Source: Balanoglossus misakiensis (lineage: Eukaryota; Hemichordata). From it: DNA of 64,000 nucleotides. The DNA lies in NCBI GenBank assembly GCA_040954595.2, contig CM082583.2, positions 7,378,001 through 7,442,000 on the forward strand, written 5' to 3'. The notes below the pieces were generated by a model. The model ran no database searches, was not told the origin of the DNA, and saw only the letters and a program-made list of their open reading frames with translations. This document shows positions 1 to 12,775 of the stretch, piece by piece; the stretch's first letter is position 1; the number at the start of each line of letters is the position of its first letter. Both the position numbers and the translations under genes were made by a program.

Positions 1-207
1 TGTTGTTTCGTCACCAGAAAAGTGCAAAAACCCACAAAATCTTGAAATAACGAGTGACATTTCCTTCTACCCGACAAAATGACAAACACTGCTCCCCCCC
101 CTCCTTCACTATGCTCACGTGGTACAACCCCCACTCAGCCCCACACTACAGTTGGACCCAGGTACACGGAATTAGGGGTGAGGGTACTGATGTTGTTTGC
201 TACTTAC

Positions 208-3200
208 CAATTCTTCTTCGGTTAACGTTTTGCCTTGGAGACTCTCTTGGATCATCTCTTTGTGTTTCCTTCCATGTAAATGACTAAGTAGATAAACTTC
301 AGAGGGAATCTGTCGAAATGAAAAAACAGGACAAAGTCACACAAGTGCTGTTCACATTTAAGTTTATTTTACTCTCCTATCACACAATGCATCATGTAGA
401 TGTCACTGAAATGAAAGAAGCAAAATTGGGGTGGACACTTGCAGTACTTGGCTCATTTTCTTTCAAAGCAAATTCAGAGCAGTAAACTTTAATTCTTGGC
501 AAACACCAAAAATTTCCATCCAAGCCCACATACCAAAACATTACACAGTGTACACCGTTTCTTCCTCTCATAGGGCTTCTGTTGTGGTGCAATGTCGGTC
601 GATGCAAAGTGTCTGAGCGTGCTCAGTTCCATGGCACGTTCGCGTCTCTCTTCAATCAGTTTGGAATGTCTTCTACTGCTTTCATCGTGCTGTGGTGTAG
701 TGAAGACATAAAGATATGATATAAATCCTTCAATGAACCGGTACAACAATATTTGGCTGTATAGCTGCATTGGTACGACAGGTTTGAGTTTTAATCCTAT
801 AAGATGGCATCAAAAATATGAATTTCCAGTCTATTCACCCTGCACAGTTACAGGACATAGATTATGTCCTCTCCATCTCTCAAAATACGTGTCCATTACC
901 TTTTGTTGTATTTTCTTCTGTATTTCTTCCTCCTTGGCTTTCTGTGCAGCATCCAATGCAGCTAGCCTCATCTCTCTCTCCCTGTGACCAAAAACATAAC
1001 CCAACCATGAATTCAGTACACGTACACTATCGGTTGATGATCCCGTCCCACATATTGTAAGAGACGATAATCGCAATACTACTTGCAATGCAGACACTTC
1101 AACCCTTGCACCCCATTTATCTTTGTAGAGGTCTGACTTTACAACAGAAAACAATAGATTTGGACCAAACCATGGTGATTTGTCTCAATGAACAGCAGTG
1201 ACCTACCTGGCTTTCTCTTTGGCAAAATCCTCCCTTGCCTGGTCTCGTTGCAGTCTGATGTAATTAATTTTGGACGCCTGGTCTTCCCTGCTCCTCTGCA
1301 TCATTTCCAGTTTGGCCAGCCTCTCTTCCTCCAACGCCTTCCTCCTCTCCTGCGGATATGAGGACAACCACAATCAGGATCTGGCTCATTTTCATAGCAA
1401 ACACCAGTTCCAAATTGATAGACACACAAACAGAATAGTTTTGTGAAGAACTGCTTACAGCTTACATACTTTTCATCCACAAAAAATTTTTTTTTTAATT
1501 GTCCCTTGCTCTTTACACAGTGTATGTAAGCATTTGATGTAAAGATGACTTATAAGTCCATTGAGCTGGGCAACCCAGAATGAGTTGCAATAATTAATAT
1601 ATTACTACTACCACATCCCAATGCACACGCAAGATAGCACAGCAAACAGATTCCAACAGAATACCAGACTCACAACAACGGTCCAAGAAAACCTTCTTGG
1701 CGTATTCCACCATCTAACTTACATGAGCAGCATCTTCCTTGGCAGCTTTCTCTTCCTGTTTTCTCTGCCTCTCCTCCTGTATGTCCTGCAACCGAGCCTC
1801 GTTGACCTCGTGCCGGGTCATGATGTCCAGTCTCTTGATCTGAGCTTCTAAACTGTTGATGAAGGCTATTTCATTCACCTGGGAATAAACAAAATGACAG
1901 GTTTACTTAACAACTCTCACTGCCACATCAGTATGATCAGTACATACATGGAGTTTGTCATGCCGAATAACAGGTAATGTTAATCTCACGTTTCCCTTTG
2001 GGGGAAATACCTTAGCCTCTTCCTCTTGAGCTTTCTTGACAACAGCCTGTATTTGTTGCATCCTCTTTTCTTCTGCCTTCTTCAGTTTGTCATCCATCTC
2101 TTTCTTCTTCTGTCTGTACAGCTCCGCTTTCCAAGCTCTGACTTCGTTGATCTGAAAGGTGGGGAAATAGGACGGATTTCGGTCTTGACTGGTTCATCTC
2201 CTGTGCAACAGGGCCTTCACGATAGACATGGGGGAAGCTGCCATGTGATGCAGTTATACTCAACCCTTCCAAACGTTCATGTTTACGGTTACATGAAATC
2301 TACCTGGAAAGTAATCTGTCACACCCAATTTTGTTGCTAATAGTGTCAAATTCAACTTTGAATTAATTCACTAATTTTCTTGTAAATATTTTATCGTTCT
2401 TCAATACAGTAATTATTATTTATTTCAAATCCAAGTATTCTGTGCAAACAGGATTCACTGTCAAACCTGCCAGACCGATTAAGTACTGGTAATGAAGTAA
2501 TAAACAGAGAATGCTTGCCAAAAACTGATCAATCTCTTACCCTTTCATTCAGCATCCGTAATGTATGTTTCTTGTCTTCCGTCAGCTTTTCTCTCAGTTT
2601 GTGCGCCTTTTCTTGCTTCTCTTCATGACGTCGTTGCGATTCTGCTCTTGTCCTGAAGAAATCAAAATCAAAGAATATTAATATTTTTGCAAATTCTTTT
2701 CGCAGGTAAGCTGCCTCTTAGAGCAGACTATAACCTTTTCACCATCATGGTTTGGTCCAACTCCATTGTTTTCAATGGCAGAGCTGGACCTCTATACAGG
2801 GAAACAGGGGTGAAATTTTCAAGTAGAAACTACATTTTTTTCATTTTGTGAATCAACCACTGTATCTTGTTTGATCGCAGGATGAAATCCCTGATATGAA
2901 GTTCAGTAAATAAGCAGCTGGCTTTGATCTTGTTGACAACTGAATCGAAATCCTGACTTTAATTGTTGACAGTCGCATTTTAAATTGACATTTCAACATG
3001 CTTTAGGGAGTAGAACAAGAAACTGTGGTTGATAGACAGACAGAATGAAGCATAAGGTTCTGGCAAATGGCACCTTTGATAATGACAGGGAATTTTAACG
3101 GCAGTGAGTAGGGTAACAGTGAGAAAAGCAGTTGGTCGATGTGATTAAAGAAGTAGTGTGGATAATTCTCTTGAGTCGCCAGTGAGTTTGTTGAGTCATA

Positions 3201-6200
3201 TCATATGGGCTAAAAGGGCTCACTGATTGAATGATGATTAAGTTACATGCATATCTCTTCACCGTCCCTGTGCCCACTATGGTGATATATATGCAAATCC
3301 ACTGAAGAAATGCTTCTAAGTGAACAGGTGAAGATCAGAAAGAACCCAAGCTGTAACTCCCTAATCTAACCAAAATGTCATGTTCTTAATAGTCCAACTT
3401 ACTACTAACAAACACCTGTGGTATATGCTATTTACTTGCTTCATAAAAGTTGGTCTACACTTTAATTGAAATGGAATTTTAATCAATATATATTTTCATG
3501 ACAAAGTATGCATTTATCAAAGCATGTATCCTCTGTACTATATATCCTTAACCCTACTAGAAGTACTGTAATTTTGTTAAAACGCTTTGGTATTTTTATT
3601 AGTTCTGGTTTTAGAAACCTATTTCAAGGAACGTACCTGATCCTGCATCAGAATATAAACAGAGTTTACAAGAAAATAAAATAGAAAAGGAAAGGGAAAA
3701 AAAATGTTACAGCTCACACAGATTCAGAATCACAAAGCCAGACTTTGTCTCTGAATTGCATGATCAAGAAATAAAAGCATTTTATGAGGTACATTCACTA
3801 GTCCCTGCTCTGTGTTATTTACATCCTACCCTACTTCAGGAAGTGTAGGGAATGAAGACAGATTGTAGGGAAACTGAGAATACTCAAATAGATAACACAG
3901 TGAATCTACCTCTGAAACACTGATCAAAATTATCAATTGTTTTCCTAGAAAGATACGAACGTAGCAAGGAAATTGACAGGGACTAAATCAACCTTGACCT
4001 TAAGAAACCAAGATGATGTACATCTCCAGAATTCACTGATGCCCATTTTTCGCTTGTTTACCTTTTCCTAGAGGGCGATGACAGTTTTTCGTGCATGTGT
4101 AATGCATGGCCGGGCGTTCTCTCTTCAAGTTCCACAATATCCCCCCAGGATGAGCTGTCTCTGGAATCGTACTGATCAATGATGTCGTTCCATTCCAGTC
4201 TCTGCGACAACTCCATGGAGCTGGCCGTGTTCTGGAAGAATGAAAATAAAAGAAACAACTCAGCATATTTTGCCTCTGAAGTGAACAATGCAACAATTCA
4301 GGGATGCAGACTTACGACTACAAACATAACAATTCCATGATTTTATTTTTCTCACCCCAAGATCGCTATCCTCTTCATTTTCTGTCTCCACATTGATTTC
4401 TTTGCTTTCCTCCTCTTCGATTTCTTTGGTCAAATTGGCTTCCTCTTCAATGGCCGACGCCAGTGCTTCTTCGTGGCATTTCTCCAGCTCGGTTGTTAGA
4501 GTCTCCTCGTCCAACACTGCAACCATGGCCTGGTGGGGAAAAGGCCCAAAACAACTATCTTAAATAACGAGTTTAAACTATTAGTAGTTTTTCTTCAGAT
4601 CCAACTTGAGATGGCCCTCTCCCAGCAGTTCAACATGATTCAGGTAAATGGTAGTAAATGTCATTGCTACAGAAACATATGCCATTTACTGCAACAACGA
4701 TGACTACACAGTTTTATTTTGAGAATAGGAGACTTTTATCCATGACATCCAGTGCCTAATGTTGAACTCGTCTCCCTTCTGCATCATACTTACACTATGC
4801 AACTGGGCAGCCAGTTCTTGAGTCTCTGTGCTTATGGTTGCTGATTCACTCCCCTCTGCACTGAACTGAATACCCTCATCTGGACTACCCGAATCTGTTC
4901 CGCAGCAAAAGAGAAATTTTAAATTAGTAATCCTAGATGTTGCAGATTTAACCTCTTTGTCAAAATATATATTTCATATACACATGATTTTTGCAAATCG
5001 TAATAAGGACATACACAGACAGACTAACCAACAGACAGACAGATATTGACAAACCTGCCACAGTCGCTGGCTCTCCACTGATGTCATCCTTAGACACTCC
5101 ATCTGATCCAGTTTCTTTGTCGCCTGTCTCATCTTTCTCATCTTTTTCATCTTTCACATCTTCTACAACATCCTCCAATTTGGCATCACCGCCTTCCTTA
5201 TTTTTGATCACAAGCCCAATACGTAGAGTTGCCTTCAAATCCTTTTCCAGTTCACTGGCGCTCTTAGTCTCGCGCGTCGTCATCACATTCGCGCAGATCC
5301 GCTCCGGTTCGTTCTCTTTCTCACTGTCCGCTCTAGTCCTTCCCTCACAACTCTTACAGTTTCTGGGCACGGGAAGCTGTTCATTGATTCTTCTAGGACC
5401 ACTGCCGTTGCTGGAGTTTATATGCACCCTGGGTGAACTCTGCAATTGTCGGGGTTTGTTCTGTTTGGATTCCCTGTGTTTCCGCTGCACAGTTTCCCAA
5501 CCATCGCCATCATCCAATCCTAGCATGAGAGATTTTGGAGTTAAAACTTTATCCTTTTATGTTCCTTATAACATATTCAATCATGTTCATGATTGTCTTT
5601 TTATCAGAATCCAAAGACAATTAATTTATCAATTTCATGTGTGACCTTAAAGTGGAACGACACCCTCAATTTTGGGCTTCAAAGTACAAACCGGGTGTCA
5701 AAAACGGCAACGTTCCGATGGGTTAATTCACTTTCACTTCCTGCGCAAGCAGAAGACGCGCGTTGAAAATACTACAGTGACGTCAGCAACTTACACGTTC
5801 GACGTGTCATTTCCAATAAACAGACACATTTTGCGCGGATCTGACATGGCGAAATGACAAGTTCATGATTTTAAAAACATATTCGGAAAATCGACGGGGA
5901 TAAGTTTCTTTCAAAGGCAATGCTCTTCGTGTATTGTATTTGTCGATGCGTGCAGACATAGACCCTGCAATGTCCATGATGCCATGCATGTCGACGTTTA
6001 TGAACAAACCGTAAGGCCTATACAAAGTTGTTCTAACTGCCGCTGATAATAATAAACGTACCGTTTTAAATCCTTCCTGCACGTTTTTTGGTACACGTAT
6101 TTGGGTTTAATTTCCATTTATTGACGATCGCATAGTTATCAAATGAAAGCAACTAAAAAGGGCAGTTTTAATACATTTCAAGAGACGAAACATGCATACA

Positions 6201-9200
6201 ATAACTATAGTATTGGCTTCCATTATACTACGGACGTACTACACCTGGAGAGCAGGACGATGCACCTGCGTTCTTTTCAACTCCATAAAAGGTGACTAAG
6301 TATTTTTGTAAGAAAAGTGGTTCGAAAAGGTGACAACGAGGGAGAGACAACGAGGGAGGGTATTGTTTAATTGCAGCATTGTCTGTTTCACCATAGACTC
6401 TAGGGTCTATGGTTTCACTGAAACCACACCAAGTGTAAGCCTTGAGAAACGGGACACATCGGAGATCAGAACTGCATGAACTTTTGTCCTCTGTAAAATT
6501 CAGTCGCTTGGTCGTAGAAGGGAATCTCTGGTTCAAAATTGTAGCCTACTACCCGAGAATATGTTGCCATGCTAACGTCGTCGGTCGCGTGAGTGCAGGC
6601 GTGTATAAGCATAAGCTCGCTCCAACGCGTCGGCAGCGGACAACGGTACCAAAAGTTGCTGACGTCACTCACTTCCGGGTTCGCGCAGTTTTTTGCTGAC
6701 TGTAGCTCTGTTATGCGTAAGTGAAAGTGAATGAAACCAACGTTTTTCATAGTACTTTTTAATCGCATTTCGCAGAATTGGCTCAAAAACGGATCACAAC
6801 GTTCCACTTTAATCTGTTTTCATTCGCTTTGAGAAAATTTAAAAATATTTTAAAAATTTGTATTTCTGAATTAAAGTTTTAAAAGTTTGTCTGCATTGTC
6901 TGCATATGTATTTAGAATTACTGGGCCTTTAAGCGTGATCTCAGAAGAACTTTCCATCAAGTCTTGCTGACACGCAACCATGATCTTCATTACCTTCTAT
7001 GTTTTCATCTTTGACATCATTTTCCACAGCTGCAGATTTCCCTTCTTTGTCTGTCTCTTTTATAGTTTCCTGAACCTGTGCTGGTCTCGTGACAGCGCCC
7101 TTGACCTTGTCAGCCCAGCTTGACCCCGGCGAAGGTGATGAGGTCTTCATCGGAGCCCTACAGTAATGTACCACATTATGTGAACCAGGTGAATTGTAGA
7201 AGTGTAGTAGGTCTGATATCACATTCTGAATACATGTATATCATTAAAATTGTTATATTAAATGGAGTATCAAAATAAATTTATTCATGAAGCTTAGTCT
7301 CTTGTTATGATTTTATGTGTGGCACATAATTGCATGTTGTACTTGTTTTTTCCTGAAAAATAATTATTATTTTCTTAAGTTTAAGGTAAAATCAAAGAGC
7401 CATAGAAGCTTGAAAGAAGGCAGATAAAGAAAGACCACATTGGGTTAGAGCAATAAATAATTGGATTTTATATTTTATACATGTACAGTTGCATTACTAT
7501 AGTTGTGATATAATCATTTGGAAAATAAATCTTAAATCCCTACAATGCCCATGCAGTTTGTTTTAGGAGGTCAATAATATCCTGGATATTATATTACATG
7601 TATCATGATTATAGCCCAAGGTTTTGGGACAAACCAATGAAATATATTATCCCACAATATTGCAACAAATATTGTCTTTATATGAACAAAAATGCATTTT
7701 AACAGGTGGAACATTGATCTCCAGGTAAGAAATAGGCATACAATGAAAGATTATCAAAACGGTCGTAGAGGGCGCAAATGTCATTTTGGCGGCCATTTTG
7801 AATCTATGGGAAAACTTGGGAAAGTTCCAACTTGGGAAAGTTCCACTAACCCTGGTTTGGCTACTCCAGCTGCAGCAAAGCTCAAACTTCTGTTGACAAC
7901 AGGACTTGTTGATCCCTTATCTCCTCCAGAAGCTAACCCCAATGGTTTGCCTGGTGAGGTTTTCCGCACCTCCCACGCCAAAGATGTTGGCCTGAGAATG
8001 GAGAAAGTAACTTTGGTGAGTCGAGTTAACTTTTACAAAGTTTCGCAAGTTTTTTATTTCGTGGAGAGACAGATTTTAGATGAAAGCAGATGGATCTGAA
8101 GATGACAGAAGGAAAGTTATTTTGGGACAGTAAAGAATAGAGATGTTTGGTGATGACTGGCTGTGACATCTAATTAGAGTTAGTTTACTGGATTAGGTTA
8201 TGAAAGTCTGGATGGCTGCATCCTTTATGTGAAGCTGAACAACTGGAGCCAGTTTTCAGTGATGGTCTCCATATTTCAACATTTTGCCAGTATTCCTTTA
8301 ATACTTTGTGTCACTTCACCCTTTCACCACCATGGTTCAGTCCAAATCCATTGATTTCTACGGCAAGGTTGGACCTCTAAAGAGGGAACTGGGGGTGAAA
8401 GGGTTAAGTTATTTGATACCAACCAACATTTTTGACCTGCAACTTATTATCACACTCATACATATACACAGAGTTCACTATCATTTCTCTTTCATGTGTG
8501 CTTTGCTTATGACATAGATATGCCCTGCAACCCCTTACTGATGGTATAATTGGGATGGACCGTCTACACAACACAGTAGGGCCAAACCAAACACACAGTA
8601 CATGGGGATGAGCACAGGTAAGACATTTTTGGACATGAATGTGAGAATGTAGTGATGTTGTTCTCTGCATACTGTGTTGTTACACTCCATGTAGATGTTC
8701 TTCTCTGAAAGTATTACTTGATTTTTACCGAGATGATAATGACGGAAGTTAGATATAGCGAGCTGACAGAAATAAATGAGAAGCAAAGTTGTTCGCCATA
8801 GTGATAGGCATTCACTCTCTCCCGAGTCCTGCATGATTGGAAATTCAGAGATGAGATGACAGATTCAAAATTGGAATGACACAAAGTCTATGCAGAGAAG
8901 AAAGTGATCACAGCCATTGGCGTGAAACTTTTGCCTTTGCTCATTTATTTCTGTGCACAGAAAGTATTGCCTTAGACTAAGAGACTTTAATACGTCTACA
9001 AGAACAATGTGACTACACATGCAAAATTATAGTTGTATGCAGAAAAGTACCGACCGAGGGGAGAGAGGGGGCTCCCTGTGCCACCCATGTGGCCTTGTTT
9101 TACTTGGCGAGGATTTGCGCACTTCCCATACTAAGCAGGTCGGCCTGGTGATTGAACACACGATACACACATAGCAACAGAGTAGTTATACACAGCAAGA

Positions 9201-12200
9201 CAGGCAAGAGTTTGAAAAACTTTGCAGGCATTTCACCCCATTATTTCACGGAGATCGTATCGGAATAGCTGTTCGAATCAGAAATGTCAGGTGTTGTAGT
9301 GTAGGATGAGTGTGATGTTTAATATGTAGAAATGTGGTACGAAATGGCTTGTTTTAATGTCTCACTCCTGTGGTGTGTAATTTTCAAGTCTGTGATGTGA
9401 TGTGGTGTTTTTGACTGTTCCCATGATTCCTAGAAAAAAATGAGAAATATACTGGAAGGCTCCTTGTGAGTGCTTGGATCAATTATTAAATTTGACATGA
9501 CAAACAGCATGCAAAGCTTTAGATTGTCTAACACGCATGGACGGACACACACAGGAACACTGACAGACATAGACAGAAAACAACACACATCACAAATAAC
9601 ACATGTAGAGAGAACAATGACACTCAAATCATGTATATCATAACCTATAATACCAATTTTAACTAAAGTGTTTCAAATGCTTTTGTTTGCAATTGGAAAC
9701 ATTTGGCAAAATACGCATTTCACAAGGTGTTATGAAAAATATTATGGAGTTTATCCATCAATGTTCATTTTTTTGCTAATTATCATCCTTTCAATTTTTT
9801 TTTTGATAAACTGTAGACTAAATACGTCAATTATTACATGTACATATTAATGACTTGCCTGTTTTGAACTTCAGTGTTTTCAAATGCTGTCTGTAACTGT
9901 ATCCTTTCTATTAATGACTGAAAATCTCTCGTGCAATTTTTCAGCATCATAATAACCTCCTGCAGGATATAGAAACATAAAACTCATTATCTTTTACTGA
10001 AAGCCAATTTTTCACCATCACTGATGAATCCTATTATGCTATACCAGAAGCCAAATGAACACCTGTACAATATACATTGCTGAAAATATATACCCAAAGA
10101 CTACATCATGTGAATTTGTTTTGCAAATACTCAAATTGGATTTTATATTTTATACATTTCCATTGCCTCGAAGAGTTCATACCTTGCATTCCACGATGCT
10201 TTCATCGGCCTCGCATGTCTGATATATTTCATCCACGGCTCTCTGGAGATTATCAAACAAGAACGCCCAGTAGCGAGCCCGGACGTCCACCTTCTTGGCA
10301 GGTTTGACAGGGGAAGTCGGTTTATTCCGCCCCCCGCTGCCATCACGTACAACTTTGGTCACTTTCCTCTGTGAGACTCTCTGAGAACTGCGAGGTTTTG
10401 GTTTCCGTGGTGACCTTGCTTTGGCAGCTGTGAGGATAACACAGAACTAGAGTCTTTAGTATTTGCTCATATTTTATTCAGGAACTAATCACTCACCCCT
10501 CTTAATACAGAATACAAATGGACTATAGGGTACATAGAAATGCAAGTATTCCTATATGCATCCGTTTACTATTCTGTGTGAATTTGTTTGCTATAACATG
10601 ACTAAATACGTGAACTTAAAAATACCAGATCTTAAATACTGAATCTAGAGACTGCCAAAAAATTCCATCAGTGCAAACCTTGGCCATCACTGTCATCGCT
10701 ATCTTCAAATGGAACGCTCCATGCTACCAAGTTTCGTGCTGTGCGCCCTTCCTCTTCAACGAGTTTACGGATTTTGTCGTGACTGTTGGTCCTTTGGTAA
10801 TTAGTCTGCAAATGAACAGACAGTCAGACCAGAATGCTTTAGTCCAAGAATCACAAACTGATTTAGACCAACTGGCCTGGCCAATTTTCCTCCATTACAT
10901 GTCACTTTCCCATTCAGTGTGGGAATGTCCCTGTAAGTGAGGAAGCCTGGCAAACGCTGGGAACTGTCATGATAATATACGACCTACATATTAATACAAA
11001 TCAAAATATTACATGCCCCCACACAAAATACTTCTTTACATACAGACAGACAGATAGAGAGATAGAAATTGATTGTCTATATAAATTGAAATATAAGCCT
11101 GACAATGACACTCTTGTTCAAATACATTCTCAAACAGGTCAGTATGTACTGAAATAAAAACCGACAACAATAATCGTTGGTACTACCATGTTTTCTGTAG
11201 GGACAGTTTCAATATAATTGGAAATAAATCAGCATTGAACCGGTGCATGGTTGGATAACAAATATGTGGTTCAACTAAAGTGACACTGACTGAGTTTCCA
11301 AAAATAGCTTTATGACCTTTGCCCCAGGAGGGAAATAATGAGATTACCTCAGCAGTGTATCTTACACATTGGTTTAGTTATCGAAGAAGGGTCTGTGGTT
11401 TAATGACAAAATTATCAAGCCAGACAGAAACTGACAATAATACTGTCAAGGAAACACATTCACCTTGTGTTATACATCATACTTTCAACGTCAGTGCTTG
11501 GTGACTTGAAAACGAATTATTTTGACGTCACATTTTTTAGTAATGTCATAATTGAACATATTTTTCTTTGGTCACAGTTTCACTGCTGAATCATGAACTC
11601 GAAAGTGGAGCCATTTTGATAACAATTTTTTTTCTAACTTCAATATGAACAATCTACAGAAATTACCACTGTAATCAGCAATGATATGTGATCATTCTGC
11701 CGTAAATTTCATGCCACAATGTTTAATACAATATTTACAAACTGACTGTGGTTGGTAACGTCAAAAACATTGTATGGGGACCGACACACAATGGGAAAAT
11801 GGCTGATGAAGTATGGTTCGTTTATTCAAAGCTATTATACCAAGATTGCTAAGTGTATTGTCACCTCATTGTACAGTTCATAAGATAGGTACATCCTTGA
11901 AGAATTCCAGAAACCCTATTAACCAACCGTTTCTCACTGTCATTGTCAAGGTTACAGGAAGGTTAACCTACTTACCATTTTGCGGAAAACCCATGGGAAT
12001 GAAAGTTGAAGTTTAGTGAGTTATGATGTTGATTTGGCTGAGGGCCAATCTAAAGCTGTTGATCGTTGGATGAATGCGCAACCAGCTGATTTTATTCGCC
12101 GAGGTCAAATCGGACCGAGAACTTATATCGCACCGGTGACGTCACCAGGAGCATGAGCAGTCATGACAGTGTTAACGGGCGCAATTGACAAGTGTCGAGT

Positions 12201-12775
12201 TCAAAACAAGTGACATAACACAGTCATGATCTGTAGCAGACGCTGTCTTCGTCGTGACATGTCTGTAATAAAATTTACTCGGGGAGCCGAACTGACAACG
12301 GCTTTGTTTATGATGCCGGGGAAATTTATTGAACACTCTTTACAGAAATCGCGCTCGTCAAACCGTCTAGTGGGTCCACCCATGATCCACCGTAGTGTTG
12401 CTACACTATTGTCGCTTATCTATCGTACCGTAACGATGTCAACCATAAAAGAAACATCAAGGAATATGGGTTAGGGAGTCGGGGGTCAAGACCAGTCCAA
12501 TGAAGCGCGGGTCATTTGATTTTGCCACTGGCTCCGGCGCTCTGCACGGCACGGCAGCCAATACTCGCATTATTTTAAACACTGCAGTGCATTCAATGTA
12601 CCCTAGACAAACAGATATGAACGGCACCGCTTGAAATACCTACCTTATTGTAAGACGATGAAACGCCGGAATTTTTTGTCCGGCTTATTGAATTTACGTC
12701 TCTTTCACTCTTTTCACCGGCGCTGACAGGCCTTGATTTTCCGCCAGAATTCCCTCTCCTTTTCCTCTCGCTCAT
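208..12775 (-). CDS. SCAPER: SCAPER, S-phase cyclin A-associated protein in the ER (3' end off window)
   Basis: Seventeen coding exons, 5' to 3' on the minus strand: 12644-12775, 10679-10805, 10183-10427, 9859-9959, 7851-7991, 6994-7157, 5055-5519, 4794-4894, 4356-4529, 4062-4231, 2541-2652, 2011-2151, 1723-1878, 1207-1349, 900-981, 534-689, 208-309. They give 904 codons in frame; the family is about 1400 aa, so the C-terminal third lies left of base 1. Seen: NSHDKIRKLV near the N-terminus, the conserved ARYWAFLFDNLQRAVDEIYQ block (about residue 137), SWADKVKG, WETVQ, SWGDIVELEE and HMHEKLSSPSRKR motifs, a long charged coiled coil, and a C2H2 finger (CTLC plus H-x5-H, residues 864-886). The start is the first in-frame ATG (12773-12775), because an in-frame stop lies upstream. 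Known: SCAPER binds cyclin A/CDK2 and links the ribosome-bound factor TTC5 to CCR4-NOT in tubulin mRNA decay. The intron after exon 4 has a GC donor. Confidence 0.93.
2735..2822. repeat. Interspersed ~88-bp palindromic-ended repeat, copy 1
   Basis: It lies in a SCAPER intron and is about 75% identical by eye to 8319-8406. Shared blocks include CACCA-CATGGTT, GTCCAA, TCCATTG and GGACCTCTA. In the better copy the ends are inverted (CCCTTTCACC against GGTGAAAGGG), as in a small MITE. Confidence 0.6.
5646..6813. mobile_element. ~1.17-kb non-autonomous DNA transposon with TTAA ends
   Basis: It lies within the SCAPER intron 5520-6993. The left end reads TTAAAGTGGAACG and the right end CGTTCCACTTTAA, an exact 13-base inverted match that includes the TTAA. 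Further matches lie inside the ends: TCACTTTCACTT near 5730 against its complement near 6720-6730, and GTGACGTCAGCAACTT near 5778 against its complement near 6653-6668. The terminal inverted repeats are therefore long (over 100 bp) but diverged. No transposase reading frame is visible inside. TTAA at both ends fits a piggyBac-type target site, but the terminal sequence is not the usual CCC start, so the superfamily is uncertain. Confidence 0.65.
8319..8406. repeat. Interspersed ~88-bp palindromic-ended repeat, copy 2
   Basis: Second copy of the 2735-2822 repeat, in the SCAPER intron 7992-9858. The ends read ACCCTTTCACC and GGTGAAAGGGT. A half-copy end (GGGGTGAAAGGGTTTAG) also appears near 38873-38888 in HAX1. 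Confidence 0.6.
9055..9144 (-). CDS. Candidate duplicate/alternative SCAPER exon 5
   Basis: This stretch lies in the intron between SCAPER exons 9859-9959 and 7851-7991. It starts after a good acceptor (CCAG at 9145-9148) in the same phase as exon 7851-7991. Its peptide begins RPTCLVWEVRKSSPSK, against RPTSLAWEVRKTSPGK in the normal exon. Over the first 15 codons about six differences are synonymous and four are conservative replacements. A donor after 9055 (GTCGGT) keeps the phase 2 needed to join 7157. That donor is weak, and GTGGCA slightly upstream would also fit the phase. It could be a mutually exclusive exon or an old exon copy no longer used. Confidence 0.5.

Noticed and set aside
4991-5644. 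217-aa plus-strand frame opposite a SCAPER exon
   Set aside because: Low-complexity Ser/Leu peptide complementary to the acidic SCAPER exon 5055-5519; no splice or family support.
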